Assembly: GCF_015493435.1 (NCBI RefSeq)
Contig: NZ_WGDD01000048.1
Location: 1 to 64,000 of the forward strand
Reading direction: 5' to 3'
Source of the DNA: Sulfurovum sp.
Lineage (GTDB): Bacteria > Campylobacterota > Campylobacteria > Campylobacterales > Sulfurovaceae
Length of the DNA: 64,000 nucleotides
Positions within the stretch are counted from its first letter, which is position 1. Every line of letters begins with the position of its first letter. The position numbers and the translations under genes are program-made. A model generated the notes under the pieces. It did no database searches, was not told the DNA's origin, and saw only the letters and a list, made by a program, of their open reading frames with translations. Shown piece by piece: positions 36,106-44,967 of the stretch.

Positions 36106-36730
36106 TTCTTTCCTTACCGATGATCTTTCGAAGATTCTTTATATAGGTACGAAGTGCCGTATCGCTTGGCTCTTCATCATAATCCCACAAATGTGTATAG
36201 ATGCGTTCATGAGAAAGAACCTCTCCTTCCTTCTTGACAAAAAGTTTGAGCAGGCGCGATTCCTTGTTGCCCAGAGAAACACTTTGTCCGTCAATGACCA
36301 GTTCTGCATTCTTCGTGTCGTAAAAAACAGTGTCATCTATCTTTATCATCTCTTTTGACTCATGGTAAAAACTGCGCTTGAGCAGTGTTTCAACACGTAT
36401 TTTGAGTTCTTTCAATGCAAACGGCTTGCGGACATAGTCATCACAGCCGCTCTCAAATCCTCTTTCAAGGTCATCCACAGAATTCATAGACGTGATAAAG
36501 ATCGCCGGAGCGACAACCCCCTCTTCTCTGCTCTCTTTCAGTAGTGCCAGACCATCCATACCGGGGACATTGATGTCAAGCAGCAAAAGGTCATATCTGC
36601 TTTCATAGAGTTTCTCCTGTGCTTCATGTCCGTCATAGACGGAAACAACTTCGTATCCTTCCTCTTCGAGGAACTCTGTTACGGTCTCATTGAGATTGGC
36701 ATCGTCTTCAAGCAGCAGGATCTTAGACAA
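36059..36730 (-). CDS. OmpR-family response regulator, system 2
   Basis: 223 residues. Phosphoacceptor D52 in LDINVPG, K in VRKPFA, and a winged helix with PSDTALRTYIKNLRKIIG, close to PSDATLRSYIRNLREVIG in regulator 1. The two are therefore likely to bind related DNA sites. Its start overlaps trxC by 8 bases, so thioredoxin, regulator and kinase are one unit. Confidence 0.93.
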   Translation of the reverse strand: MSKILLLEDDANLNETVTEFLEEEGYEVVSVYDGHEAQEKLYESRYDLLLLDINVPGMDGLALLKESREEGVVAPAIFITSMNSVDDLERGFESGCDDYVRKPFALKELKIRVETLLKRSFYHESKEMIKIDDTVFYDTKNAELVIDGQSVSLGNKESRLLKLFVKKEGEVLSHERIYTHLWDYDEEPSDTALRTYIKNLRKIIGKERIVSIKKQGYKFTAKK

Positions 36731-37151
36731 ACTGTTTCACCCAGCTTTCGAGCCTGCCGGCACTCAGGGCACCGCTGACCTGGTCTACCTGTTTACCGTT
36801 CTTAAATACCATCAGGGTCGGAATACTGCGTATTCCATACTGTGCACCCAGTGCCTGTTGTTCTTCCGTGTTGACTTTAAGGAACTGTGCCTGCAGAGGC
36901 ATCGAAAGTGCCACCTCTTCAAATGCCGGTGCCATCTGTCTGCACGGTCCGCACCAGGGTGCCCAGAAATCCACCACGACAGGAATATCCGAATTGGCCA
37001 GAAATATCCCCAGCTTGTTCGCATCGACTGAAACCGGCTTGCTGTCCAGAAGCGATTTTTTACAGGCTCCGCAGTTGGCTTTGGTGTAATGGTCCTTTTT
37101 GGGTATTCTGTTTACTTTCAGACAATGCGGGCATACTACATTTATATTCAT
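36723..37151 (-). CDS. trxC: Thioredoxin 2-type protein with N-terminal zinc ribbon
   Basis: 142 residues from the ATG at 37151 (GGAGG upstream). Two Cys pairs in CPHC and CGAC (residues 5-8 and about 27-30) form the zinc site typical of TrxC. The thioredoxin domain has WAPWCGPCRQM and the cis-Pro in RSIPTL. It reduces disulfides and tolerates oxidative stress. Its place upstream of a two-component system in a copper region is unusual. Promoter with inverted repeats at 37168-37247. Confidence 0.94.
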   Translation of the reverse strand: MNINVVCPHCLKVNRIPKKDHYTKANCGACKKSLLDSKPVSVDANKLGIFLANSDIPVVVDFWAPWCGPCRQMAPAFEEVALSMPLQAQFLKVNTEEQQALGAQYGIRSIPTLMVFKNGKQVDQVSGALSAGRLESWVKQFV

Positions 37152-37167
37152 GGTAAAACCTCCGATC

Positions 37168-37247
37168 ATTTTATGATATATTTTATTTTAAAAATTATTA
37201 TAGCACATATCATAAAATAAAAAATGAACTGAAGTTGCATTTGCAAC
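37168..37247 (-). promoter_or_regulatory. trxC promoter region with two inverted repeats
   Basis: A perfect 12-base inverted repeat (37168-37179 and 37207-37218, ATTTTATGATAT and its complement) flanks the TATAAT -10 box (37202 to 37197). A second palindrome, GTTGCATTTGCAAC, lies upstream at 37234-37247. Both are good repressor- or activator-site candidates; no matching regulator is identified. Confidence 0.5.
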
Positions 37248-37310
37248 ACACTATGTATGAGTATTCTTAGTATATTATTGTTTCTCTCTCATGTATATTT
37301 TTCCATACAA

Positions 37311-37511
37311 CTATCTATCTCCCAGCGGGTTGTCACTTCGCTTTTTTATTTTTCTCTCTTGTTCCTCGTCTATTTGAGGCTGTGAGAATTCTACTTTTCC
37401 GTAAATAATACATCCTCTGCATCCGGGGTCACAGACATGCCCCAGTTTCATGCACCATTCTTTGATATCGCCGTTCTTTCCCATGAACTGACATCCCCAT
37501 CCGCTTGCCAT
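37311..37511 (-). CDS. Small five-cysteine protein
   Basis: 66 residues with a good ribosome site (AAGGAC). Cys at 7, 20, 27, 31 and 34 (GWGCQF, EWCMK, HVCDPGCRGCII), then a charged tail. The C-x3-C-x2-C cluster could hold zinc or an Fe-S centre. No signal peptide, so cytoplasmic. I do not recognise the family. A GGAGCACAGCGCTCC palindrome, another REP-like sequence, lies just upstream near 37563-37577. Confidence 0.7.
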   Translation of the reverse strand: MASGWGCQFMGKNGDIKEWCMKLGHVCDPGCRGCIIYGKVEFSQPQIDEEQERKIKKRSDNPLGDR

Positions 37512-37636
37512 TTTTGAGTCCTTTTTATCTTTTGGTTTTTATCTTTTGCTGAGTGGTACCATGGAGCACAGCGCTCCTACGGGCGCTTCAATGTAAAAGC
37601 ATACCGGCATCCTCCATCACCCCTTTCCCATCATTT

Positions 37637-37912
37637 TCAATATCTGATTTCGAAACCGTCCGTATTGAACACTGCATCATCGATGATCTCATGGCTGATC
37701 CCCTCGACACTGCTCAGAGGCGACCCCTCTTTGAGTATTTGCATGACTGTATCGAAATCATCATCAAAAATTTCTGCCACTACTTCCACAGTACCATCCG
37801 GAAGGTTCCGGATGTACCCTTTGAACTGTTTTCTCATCAGTGCCTGTGAAACGAACTTCCGGTAGAACACACCCTGCACCCTGCCCTGAATGATAAATCT
37901 GTACCATTCCAT
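37637..37912 (-). CDS. Acylphosphatase
   Basis: 91 residues, the full family length. The phosphate-binding loop GRVQGVFYRKF (residues 10-20) carries the catalytic Arg, and GYIRNLPDGTVEV holds the catalytic Asn. It hydrolyses acyl phosphates. It starts 3 bases before the stop of the upstream TerB-like gene's spacer, so the two genes are probably co-transcribed. Confidence 0.96.
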   Translation of the reverse strand: MEWYRFIIQGRVQGVFYRKFVSQALMRKQFKGYIRNLPDGTVEVVAEIFDDDFDTVMQILKEGSPLSSVEGISHEIIDDAVFNTDGFEIRY

Positions 37913-37915
37913 CTT

Positions 37916-38356
37916 CTATGCCACCCTGCACTCATGTTTGAGTTCCTGTAAAAATTCGATAATACGCAGCTGAAAGAGTGCTTCGTCATCCTCTTCATCC
38001 ATACATTCATGCAGCTGCATCAAAAGGCCGATATCGATCTTTTCGCAAAAGCGCTTTACCTCTTTGACTTCCCTGCGTACCTGTGCGATCAAATGTTCAA
38101 AGTCCAGCCCGTTATTGGTCACGATCTTTGTATGGTATTCATAGACTGTATCTATGAGCAGCTCAGCCCGCTCCTGGTTTTCCGAGTAGATCGTATGGGC
38201 GATCTCTTTGAGTTTCTGCTTTTCGCATTCATTTATTTCATCATCCGTAGAGATCATCAGGGTTAACAGTTTTGCACGAAATTCAAGAGAACTGTTATGA
38301 TATACCAGCAATTCCCGAAACATTTTCATGACACTTCGTTTAAAAGTTTTAAGCAT
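37916..38356 (-). CDS. Helical protein, possibly TerB-like
   Basis: 146 residues from the ATG at 38356 (AAGGAA upstream); an ATG 11 codons earlier lacks a ribosome site. All helical; FRAKLLTLMISTDDEINECEKQ followed by acidic positions resembles the TerB/DjlA-type N-terminal helices with an acidic metal-binding turn. Not certain. Only 3 bases separate it from the acylphosphatase gene. Confidence 0.7.
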   Translation of the reverse strand: MLKTFKRSVMKMFRELLVYHNSSLEFRAKLLTLMISTDDEINECEKQKLKEIAHTIYSENQERAELLIDTVYEYHTKIVTNNGLDFEHLIAQVRREVKEVKRFCEKIDIGLLMQLHECMDEEDDEALFQLRIIEFLQELKHECRVA

Positions 38357-38438
38357 TATTTTCCTTGCGCATAGATGACTTAACACCATTTTAACAAAAA
38401 AAGACTATAGTTTTATAATTTTTAGTCAAAGAGAGAAA

Positions 38439-39224
38439 ATGAACGATATTGATCTGCTCGTTATTTTAAGTACAGCCTTTTTGGGGAGTGTCGGACATTG
38501 TATCGGTATGTGCGGGGGTATCGTCGTTGCCTACAGTTCCACCAAAATAGACCACAAAGCTTCATGGGCACGTCAGACCATCTCGCATCTCGCTTACAAT
38601 TTTGGCAGGGTAACGACCTACTCGGTCATCGGTGCGCTCTTCGGGCTTCTGGGAAAAGCCATTGCATTTACACCTGAAACAAAAGGAGTACTTTTTTTGC
38701 TGACCGGTCTTTTAATGGTACTCGCCGGCCTTTCACTCGTAGGCAATCTCAAATTCCTCAACTCGGCGGAGTGGTCCATTTCCAAACACAAGTGGTATCA
38801 TACCGCATTTAGAAAACTGATCGGAGACCAGTCCCTCTGGAGTTTTTATCTGCTGGGAATGCTGAACGGGATCATCCCCTGCGGGCTGGTCTATTCGTTT
38901 GCCATTTTTGCCGCCAGTACAGCCAGCCCGCTTTGGGGAGCCATCGTTATGGCAACTTTCGGGCTGGCGACCATTCCTGCACTCTTTTTTCTCGGAACCG
39001 TCACCAAATTCCTGCAAAAAGGTTCTCTGCGCGGCACGATGATGAAGCTTGCTGCCATGCTTGTGATCTTCTACGGTTTCTACACCCTCTACAAAGGATA
39101 TCGATTTATCTCCCACCCCCAGGAGATGCAGCAAATGATGAACAGTATGCAGACAGGCAGCGTCAAAAGCAAGATAGAAGGCAAGTGCGGAGGCATGAAG
39201 TGTGCTCCGGGGAAATGCGGGTAA
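38439..39224 (+). CDS. SafE/DsbD_2-family membrane protein with C-terminal cysteine motif
   Basis: 261 residues with six to seven membrane helices. The conserved GHCIGMCGG near residues 20-28 and GIIPCGLVYS near 150 are the metal- or thiol-active positions of the TauE/SafE-like, cytochrome c biogenesis membrane family, several members of which move or deliver copper. After the last helix (about 205-225) a tail ends in EGKCGGMKCAPGKCG, the same motif as in three other proteins of the locus. TATAAT promoter just upstream; no 11-base operator. Confidence 0.9.
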   Translation: MNDIDLLVILSTAFLGSVGHCIGMCGGIVVAYSSTKIDHKASWARQTISHLAYNFGRVTTYSVIGALFGLLGKAIAFTPETKGVLFLLTGLLMVLAGLSLVGNLKFLNSAEWSISKHKWYHTAFRKLIGDQSLWSFYLLGMLNGIIPCGLVYSFAIFAASTASPLWGAIVMATFGLATIPALFFLGTVTKFLQKGSLRGTMMKLAAMLVIFYGFYTLYKGYRFISHPQEMQQMMNSMQTGSVKSKIEGKCGGMKCAPGKCG

Positions 39225-39373
39225 GGATTGCCCTGTCTACCGGGTTAAATATCCGAACATTTCCCAGCCTATCAGGTTGTCAGCAATCAGATAAACTTTT
39301 CATTCACCCGTAACAGGACTTGGGAAATTTACCCGCACATCATATCTGCGATAATTTCGCTATAATTCCCTTC

Positions 39374-40471
39374 ATGAATCACATTAAGACCTATGCCTAC
39401 GACCATACCCCGCTGTACTTTGATTTCAAACAGACCATTGAACGCTTTTTTGTTGAAGAAATACCGCTTTATGCTTTTACGGGCAGCGGTAATTATCTTG
39501 TCCTCAAAATCAAGAAGACTGATATGAGCACACACAAACTGCTGACAGTACTTGCCAAAGCAACCGAACTGCAGGAGCGTGACATCGGGTATGCCGGACT
39601 GAAAGACAAAAGTGCGACGACCATTCAGTACATTTCCATTCCCAAACAGGCAGAAAAACTGCTCAACAAGAATCTGACTACCCAGAGAGTAGAAATACTT
39701 GAGCGTACCTACAACAAAGCACCCATCAAAATAGGCCATCTCAAAGGGAACCGATTTTCTGTCATACTGCATCACATTAATGAAAAAGATGCCAAGTTTT
39801 TCAATACTACCGCCAAAATGATGCAGACCAAAGGCATACCCAATTACTACGGATACCAGCGTTTCGGGGAAGACAGCCAGTCCTACCTGCAGGGAAAAGA
39901 GATCGCCCACAGCGGAAAACGCCTCAAAGGCAGCCGGGAAAAACTGCTGGTTTCTGCATACCAGAGCCATCTTTTCAACAAATGGCTCGGCTCCCGGGTC
40001 AAACTTTCCGCCATTATTGGCAAAGAAAAAATAGATAGTGCTGCCAGAAAACTGAAATATCCGGCAGAACTCGTCAAGGTCCTTGCTCAGCAGCCGCAGT
40101 TCTTCAAACTTTTTTTCGGTGATGTGGTCATGCCCTACCCCTACGGCAAAACATCCTTTGTCAAAGATATGATGCAAAGTGCCAGGGTATTTCAGGAAAA
40201 AAAGATCTCGCCTACCGGTCTGCTCTGCGGTGCCAATGCGCTCAGAGCACAGAATGATGCCTACCATCTTGAAGAGCCTTTTGATGACACAGAATTGAGC
40301 TCACTCAAAGGAGACAGACGTTTTGCCTGGATCTGGCCCAAAGAAGTGGAAACAGCCTATGAAAAAGAAACAAAGACTCTGCAGGCGGATTTCTATCTCC
40401 CCAAAGGTTCCTATGCCACGACATTCCTTGAAGAGATAGGGAAATTTTCGCTTAAAGGGCGTAAGGAATAG
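39374..40471 (+). CDS. truD: tRNA pseudouridine(13) synthase TruD
   Basis: 365 residues from the ATG at 39374. Motif II GYAGLKDKSATT carries the catalytic Asp; RFG and NRFSVILHHI are also TruD-like. A TATAAT box at 39361-39366 lies only 7 bases before the ATG, so the transcript from it would be leaderless, or a longer transcript is used. It overlaps the convergent queC by 20 bases. Confidence 0.95.
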   Translation: MNHIKTYAYDHTPLYFDFKQTIERFFVEEIPLYAFTGSGNYLVLKIKKTDMSTHKLLTVLAKATELQERDIGYAGLKDKSATTIQYISIPKQAEKLLNKNLTTQRVEILERTYNKAPIKIGHLKGNRFSVILHHINEKDAKFFNTTAKMMQTKGIPNYYGYQRFGEDSQSYLQGKEIAHSGKRLKGSREKLLVSAYQSHLFNKWLGSRVKLSAIIGKEKIDSAARKLKYPAELVKVLAQQPQFFKLFFGDVVMPYPYGKTSFVKDMMQSARVFQEKKISPTGLLCGANALRAQNDAYHLEEPFDDTELSSLKGDRRFAWIWPKEVETAYEKETKTLQADFYLPKGSYATTFLEEIGKFSLKGRKE

Positions 40472-41120
40472 GGTCTTTTTCTCCTGCTGCTTCAAAGCCG
40501 CGCAGTCGAAGCCGGCAACTGTCACAGACACCGCATGCAGCATCTTCTGCCTGGTAGCAGCTCCAGGTATCGGCCAGGGGAACACCCCATTCCAGTGCTT
40601 TTTGTACAATTTCGCTTTTTTTCATAGCCACAAGAGGCATCCTTATCTGAATACACGTTTCTTCTCTCGTACCGAGATTGATCGCTTTTTCCATCTGTTC
40701 AATGTAACTTTGACGACAGTCCGGATAGCCCGAACTGTCCTCTTCGACCACACCGATGAACAATGCTTCCGCTCCGTGTTTCTCCGCCAAAGCAGCAGCA
40801 ATAGAGAGGAAGATACCGTTCCGAAAAGGCACATACGTTACAGGAACCCCCTCTTCCAGTCCTCCCGTAGGTACTTCGATCGTTTTGTCTGTCAGTGCCG
40901 AAGCACCGATCTGTTCAAAAAAATCAAGGTCTATTTCATAAGACTCGGATGCATTCAGTGCTTTGGACAGCTTTCTGAAGCATACCAGTTCCTTGTTCTG
41001 GGTACGCTGTCCGTAGTTAAAATGCAAAGCAATGATCTCATACTGCTCTTTCTGTGCGATCTTTGCGCTCAATGCGCTGTCCATGCCACCCGATATAATA
41101 CAGACTGCTTTTTTACCCAT
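40452..41120 (-). CDS. queC: 7-cyano-7-deazaguanine synthase QueC
   Basis: 222 residues. It converts CDG to preQ0 with ATP and ammonia, for queuosine. PP-loop SGGMDSAL at residues 10-17; the C-terminal zinc site has four Cys in SCYQAEDAACGVCDSC. Transcribed toward truD, with overlapping ends. Confidence 0.96.
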   Translation of the reverse strand: MGKKAVCIISGGMDSALSAKIAQKEQYEIIALHFNYGQRTQNKELVCFRKLSKALNASESYEIDLDFFEQIGASALTDKTIEVPTGGLEEGVPVTYVPFRNGIFLSIAAALAEKHGAEALFIGVVEEDSSGYPDCRQSYIEQMEKAINLGTREETCIQIRMPLVAMKKSEIVQKALEWGVPLADTWSCYQAEDAACGVCDSCRLRLRGFEAAGEKDPIPYAL

Positions 41121-41177
41121 GTGTATCGTCCTGTCTTTTTTACTCCCATTTTACCAAGATTTGGGTAAACTTCGGGC

Positions 41178-41624
41178 ATGAACAGTATAATAATAGACCT
41201 TGACAACCAAACCTCTCTGAATGTTGATATGGGTGCACTCGAAGAGATCGCACAGTCACTGACAGACAGAGAAACAGAACTCATCATAACTGACAATAAA
41301 AATATACAGGAACTCAATAAAGAGTACCGGGACAAAGATGCCCCTACAGATGTACTCAGTTTTCCCATGGAAACCCCTTTCGGAGAAGAAAGTGTTTTTA
41401 AGATGCCTCTGGGCTCCATTATCATTTCTGCCGACTATGTGAAAGAAAAAGCCGATGCGTTCTCCCATGGTGAACAAGACGAACTTAAACTGCTCTTCAT
41501 CCACGGTTTGCTGCATCTTATGGGATATGATCATGAAGAAGATCATGGCGAAATGCGCCAAAAGGAAAAGGAGATCATTGAAAAATTCGGTCTGCCTTCC
41601 AGCCTTATTGTACGAAACGATTAA
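41178..41624 (+). CDS. ybeY: Endoribonuclease YbeY
   Basis: 148 residues. The zinc site HGLLHLMGYDHEEDH gives the H-x3-H-x5-H pattern. It trims the 3' end of 16S rRNA and acts in ribosome quality control. The cation antiporter gene starts 9 bases later, so the two are co-transcribed. Confidence 0.96.
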   Translation: MNSIIIDLDNQTSLNVDMGALEEIAQSLTDRETELIITDNKNIQELNKEYRDKDAPTDVLSFPMETPFGEESVFKMPLGSIIISADYVKEKADAFSHGEQDELKLLFIHGLLHLMGYDHEEDHGEMRQKEKEIIEKFGLPSSLIVRND

Positions 41625-41633
41625 AGGAAATCC

Positions 41634-42566
41634 ATGAATTTTGTTATATTTGTCATCGCTATGGGGGCACTGATATGGGGTGCGGAACTTATTATCAAGC
41701 AGAGTGAGAAGATTGCCCTGAAATTCAATATCCCTGAATTCATCATCGGAGCCACCCTTATTGCACTGGGTACTTCACTGCCTGAAATGGCTGCCAGTAT
41801 TGCGGCCAGTCTGGACCATAAACCCGATATTGCCATTGCGAACGTGATCGGAAGCAATATTCTGAATATTACCCTGGTGCTTGCTGCTGTTTTCCTCATT
41901 GCCAGGAAGATCGTTCCCGACAGAGATTTTTTTGCCAAAGACAGTACCTGGGCACTTGTCCCTGTACTCGTTTTTGTTCTCATGGTCCTCGACGGCGTGA
42001 TCTCCAGATTTGATGCAGCATTGCTGCTGCTTCTGATGGGAGCCTACCTGCTCTTTCTGCTCCAGGATGCAAAAAGCATTCCCATTGAAGAGCTGGATGA
42101 GATCGATATGGTCCATTTTTCCTGGGCAGGCACGGTCCCGGTACTGATCGGGGCTTTTGTACTCGTGATCATGGGGGCCCACTTTACGGTAGAAAGTGCA
42201 TCGGAAATCGCTAAAAGTTTTGGTATTTCTGAATGGATCATCGGTATTGTTATGGTTTCATTCGGTACTTCTATGCCGGAACTTGTGGTAAGTATCTCCG
42301 CTGCACTCAAAGGGAAAGTGGACATGGCCATAGGAAATATCATAGGTTCAAACCTGGCGAACACTACAGTGGTTCTTGGTTCGGCTGCACTTGCCAATCC
42401 TCTGCCTATCGATGCTTCTGCCTACATCTTCGATATTGCCACCATGATCGTTGCTACCCTGCTTCTTGTCTTCATTACCGCAAACAAACTTTACAACAAA
42501 TCAGCAGGGATCAGCCTGATAATCATTCTGGGACTGTTTCTAAACAATACTCTTCAGAACATGTAA
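41634..42566 (+). CDS. CaCA-family sodium/calcium (cation/proton) antiporter, YrbG type
   Basis: 310 residues in two inverted repeats of about five helices each. The alpha-repeats are ATLIALGTSLPEMAAS (about 42-57) and GIVMVSFGTSMPELVVS (about 203-219), each with the G-T-S-x-P-E ion site. It exchanges Ca2+ or another cation across the inner membrane. Convergent with mrdA. Confidence 0.93.
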   Translation: MNFVIFVIAMGALIWGAELIIKQSEKIALKFNIPEFIIGATLIALGTSLPEMAASIAASLDHKPDIAIANVIGSNILNITLVLAAVFLIARKIVPDRDFFAKDSTWALVPVLVFVLMVLDGVISRFDAALLLLLMGAYLLFLLQDAKSIPIEELDEIDMVHFSWAGTVPVLIGAFVLVIMGAHFTVESASEIAKSFGISEWIIGIVMVSFGTSMPELVVSISAALKGKVDMAIGNIIGSNLANTTVVLGSAALANPLPIDASAYIFDIATMIVATLLLVFITANKLYNKSAGISLIIILGLFLNNTLQNM

Positions 42567-42589
42567 ATGTTTCTTCTGAAAAACACTGC

Positions 42590-44509
42590 TTAAAAGAGAG
42601 AAAGACCGCCGCCGCTCTTTTTTCTGAGGTCTTCATTTCTCTTTTTGATCTTCTCTTTCTTTTCCTCAAGTGCAGGTGTTTCGGAAGCGGTATTGCCTAT
42701 CTCTTTTTGCAGCTTGCTCTTAAAGTAGCCGTTCTTGTACAGCCATTTGTATATATCTCCTGCCATAGGGGCGGATGTACTCCCGCCATGGCCGCCATGC
42801 TCAATGAGGACCGTTACAACAAATTGCGGGTCGTCATAAGGTGCATAGGTCGTAATCCAGGCATGTGAACGGTGAAAATAGGCCAACTCCGATTCTTTCA
42901 GCCTTCTGCCTACCTGGGGAATGGAAGTGACCTGGGAAGTCCCTGTTTTCCCTGCAACAATAACAGGAAGATCATGCATCAGACGATAGGCGGTTCCTCT
43001 GCGGGTATTGCACACATCGTACATTCCCATGCGTACTTCGGAGAGCGTTCTGGGGTTAAATTTCATAGGAACGATCGTTGCATTGATCTCCTTGCCGTCA
43101 ATGCTTTTGGCTACCCGGGGTGTGACAAGATTGCCTGTAGCGACCAGAGCCGTGTAGCGTGCCACCTGAAGCGGTGTTACCAGGTCGTAGCCCTGTCCGA
43201 TGGAGGCAATGACTGTTTCACCAAGATACCACGGCTGTTTGAAGCGTCTCATCTTCCATGCTTTATCCGGAATGACACCGCTGTATTCCCGGGGAAGATC
43301 CACACCTGTTTTGACACCAAGACCGAATGAGCGAAGGTTTTTTGCCATCGCATCGATACCGACTTTGAGACTCTTTTTGTAAAAGTACACGTCACAGGAC
43401 TGCTGAATAGCTTTGCGCAGCCACACTTTTCCATGTCCGCTGTGTTTCCAGCACCGGAAACGGTGTTTGCTGTTCCCGATGGTCATCGAGCCGTTGCAAT
43501 ATTCATCCTGCTCCAAAATACCCGGTTTTGCTTTGTCGAATGCCAGTGCCATACCCGGTTTGATGGAAGAACCCGGAGGATAGGTCCCGTGTGTGATCTT
43601 GTTGGTAAACGGGTGTGCAAGGTCTTCCTGAAGGGATTTCCACGCTTTCGAACTGATGCCCCCCACAAAAAGATTCGGATCATAGGCAGGATAACTCACC
43701 GCAGCCAGAATTTCGCCATTGGTCCGCATAACGATCGCCACACCTGTTGCGTCTCCAAAATGTTCATAAATCATTTTCTGCAGATCGACATCGATATTGA
43801 GTTTCAGGTTCCGATTGTCTTTGGGAAGCATCTTTTCAAGCACATCGACCGCTTTGTTCCTTGCCGTTACTTTATTGATCTGATAGCCGAGTTTTCCTTC
43901 AAGGAAAGTATTGTAATATCGTTCAAGTCCGCTTTTCCCTACTTTTCCGACAACATCGACCACTTCATCCGCTTTATTTTCTTTGGTGTTCGACCGTCCT
44001 GTATAGCCTATGAGATGTGCACAGTATTTTCCGTAGGGATAATAACGTTTTGTTTCAGCTTCGATCTTAAGTTCATCATGCATACTCAGTGTCGGGTAGG
44101 CACTCATCATATCGGCATAGTGAATAAAATCAACTACTTTGATGTATTTGTGATTATAGGCTGAACTTTTCTTTTTATAGACCTTCATCATCGTTGTCTT
44201 GTTCAAATCGGGAAAGGTTTCAAGTATCGTATCGACAGCCTGTTCCAGCTGACTCTTTTTCCCTTCTTTGCTTTTCATGGACAAATGCGGTTTGATGGAG
44301 AGAGAAAAACCGATCTGGTTCATTGCCAGAAGGTTTCCGTTAAGGTCGGTGATCTCGCCCCTGACAGGCTTTATGAATTCTTTTCGCTCTACATTCGCTT
44401 TGGCAAGGCTTGTATAATAAAAGTTTGATTTGACACTGACATGGTAAAGCCGTGTGATCATGCCGGCCCATACCAGTATAAAAAGCAGCAGTACTATTTT
44501 ATATCTCAT
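42590..44509 (-). CDS. mrdA: Penicillin-binding protein 2 (elongasome transpeptidase)
   Basis: 639 residues. One N-terminal helix (about 4-22), the pedestal, and the transpeptidase domain with PPGSSIKPG (SxxK), SCD (SxN equivalent) and AGKTGTSQV (KTG). It cross-links side-wall peptidoglycan with RodA/MreB. It overlaps the mreD-like gene by 4 bases and is the last gene of the long envelope run from tatD. Confidence 0.97.
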   Translation of the reverse strand: MRYKIVLLLFILVWAGMITRLYHVSVKSNFYYTSLAKANVERKEFIKPVRGEITDLNGNLLAMNQIGFSLSIKPHLSMKSKEGKKSQLEQAVDTILETFPDLNKTTMMKVYKKKSSAYNHKYIKVVDFIHYADMMSAYPTLSMHDELKIEAETKRYYPYGKYCAHLIGYTGRSNTKENKADEVVDVVGKVGKSGLERYYNTFLEGKLGYQINKVTARNKAVDVLEKMLPKDNRNLKLNIDVDLQKMIYEHFGDATGVAIVMRTNGEILAAVSYPAYDPNLFVGGISSKAWKSLQEDLAHPFTNKITHGTYPPGSSIKPGMALAFDKAKPGILEQDEYCNGSMTIGNSKHRFRCWKHSGHGKVWLRKAIQQSCDVYFYKKSLKVGIDAMAKNLRSFGLGVKTGVDLPREYSGVIPDKAWKMRRFKQPWYLGETVIASIGQGYDLVTPLQVARYTALVATGNLVTPRVAKSIDGKEINATIVPMKFNPRTLSEVRMGMYDVCNTRRGTAYRLMHDLPVIVAGKTGTSQVTSIPQVGRRLKESELAYFHRSHAWITTYAPYDDPQFVVTVLIEHGGHGGSTSAPMAGDIYKWLYKNGYFKSKLQKEIGNTASETPALEEKKEKIKKRNEDLRKKSGGGLSLF

Positions 44510-44967
44510 ATCACCACCACTATCAGAAGATCGACGACAAGAGAATAGAGCAGAATAGTATCAAGCACAATACTGCTGGTTCCAAAAACAAAATCATACG
44601 CAAGCAGTATACCGAGGTAAATGACATCTATCAGAAAAACCGTCAAAAGCGGTCTGCATATCTTGCATTTTTTCAAATGTGACAGGGTACCGTAAAAAAG
44701 CATATAGACGATCAGTACCGCAACCAGTATCAGAAAAAACGGCAGGGAAAGGTTGACTTCAAGATTGATGAAATAGATGAGAGAGAGCAGAATATAGCTC
44801 CATTTTCCCTGCTCTATGCCTTCAATGAACAGATACCCCATCAAACCTATAAGCAAAGGAAGGAACACATAAAATGATATCAGCATAGGATAAAAAAGTA
44901 CAAAGGAAACGATCAGCAGCCAAAAAAGTACCTGCATCATAAACTTCATCGGTGAGGAGTGCTGCAT
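44506..44967 (-). CDS. MreD-like membrane protein
   Basis: 153 residues with about five helices and few polar residues. Little sequence signal beyond hydrophobicity, but its place directly before mrdA, with a 4-base overlap, is that of the rod-shape protein MreD in many bacteria, and its size fits. The assignment rests mainly on context. Confidence 0.7.
   Translation of the reverse strand: MQHSSPMKFMMQVLFWLLIVSFVLFYPMLISFYVFLPLLIGLMGYLFIEGIEQGKWSYILLSLIYFINLEVNLSLPFFLILVAVLIVYMLFYGTLSHLKKCKICRPLLTVFLIDVIYLGILLAYDFVFGTSSIVLDTILLYSLVVDLLIVVVI

Noticed and set aside
20893-39224. Complete bufferin/HvfA-type modified peptide operon
   Set aside because: The GKCG motif is suggestive, but no DUF692 (MNIO) or partner gene is present in the window, and the motif sits on larger proteins.
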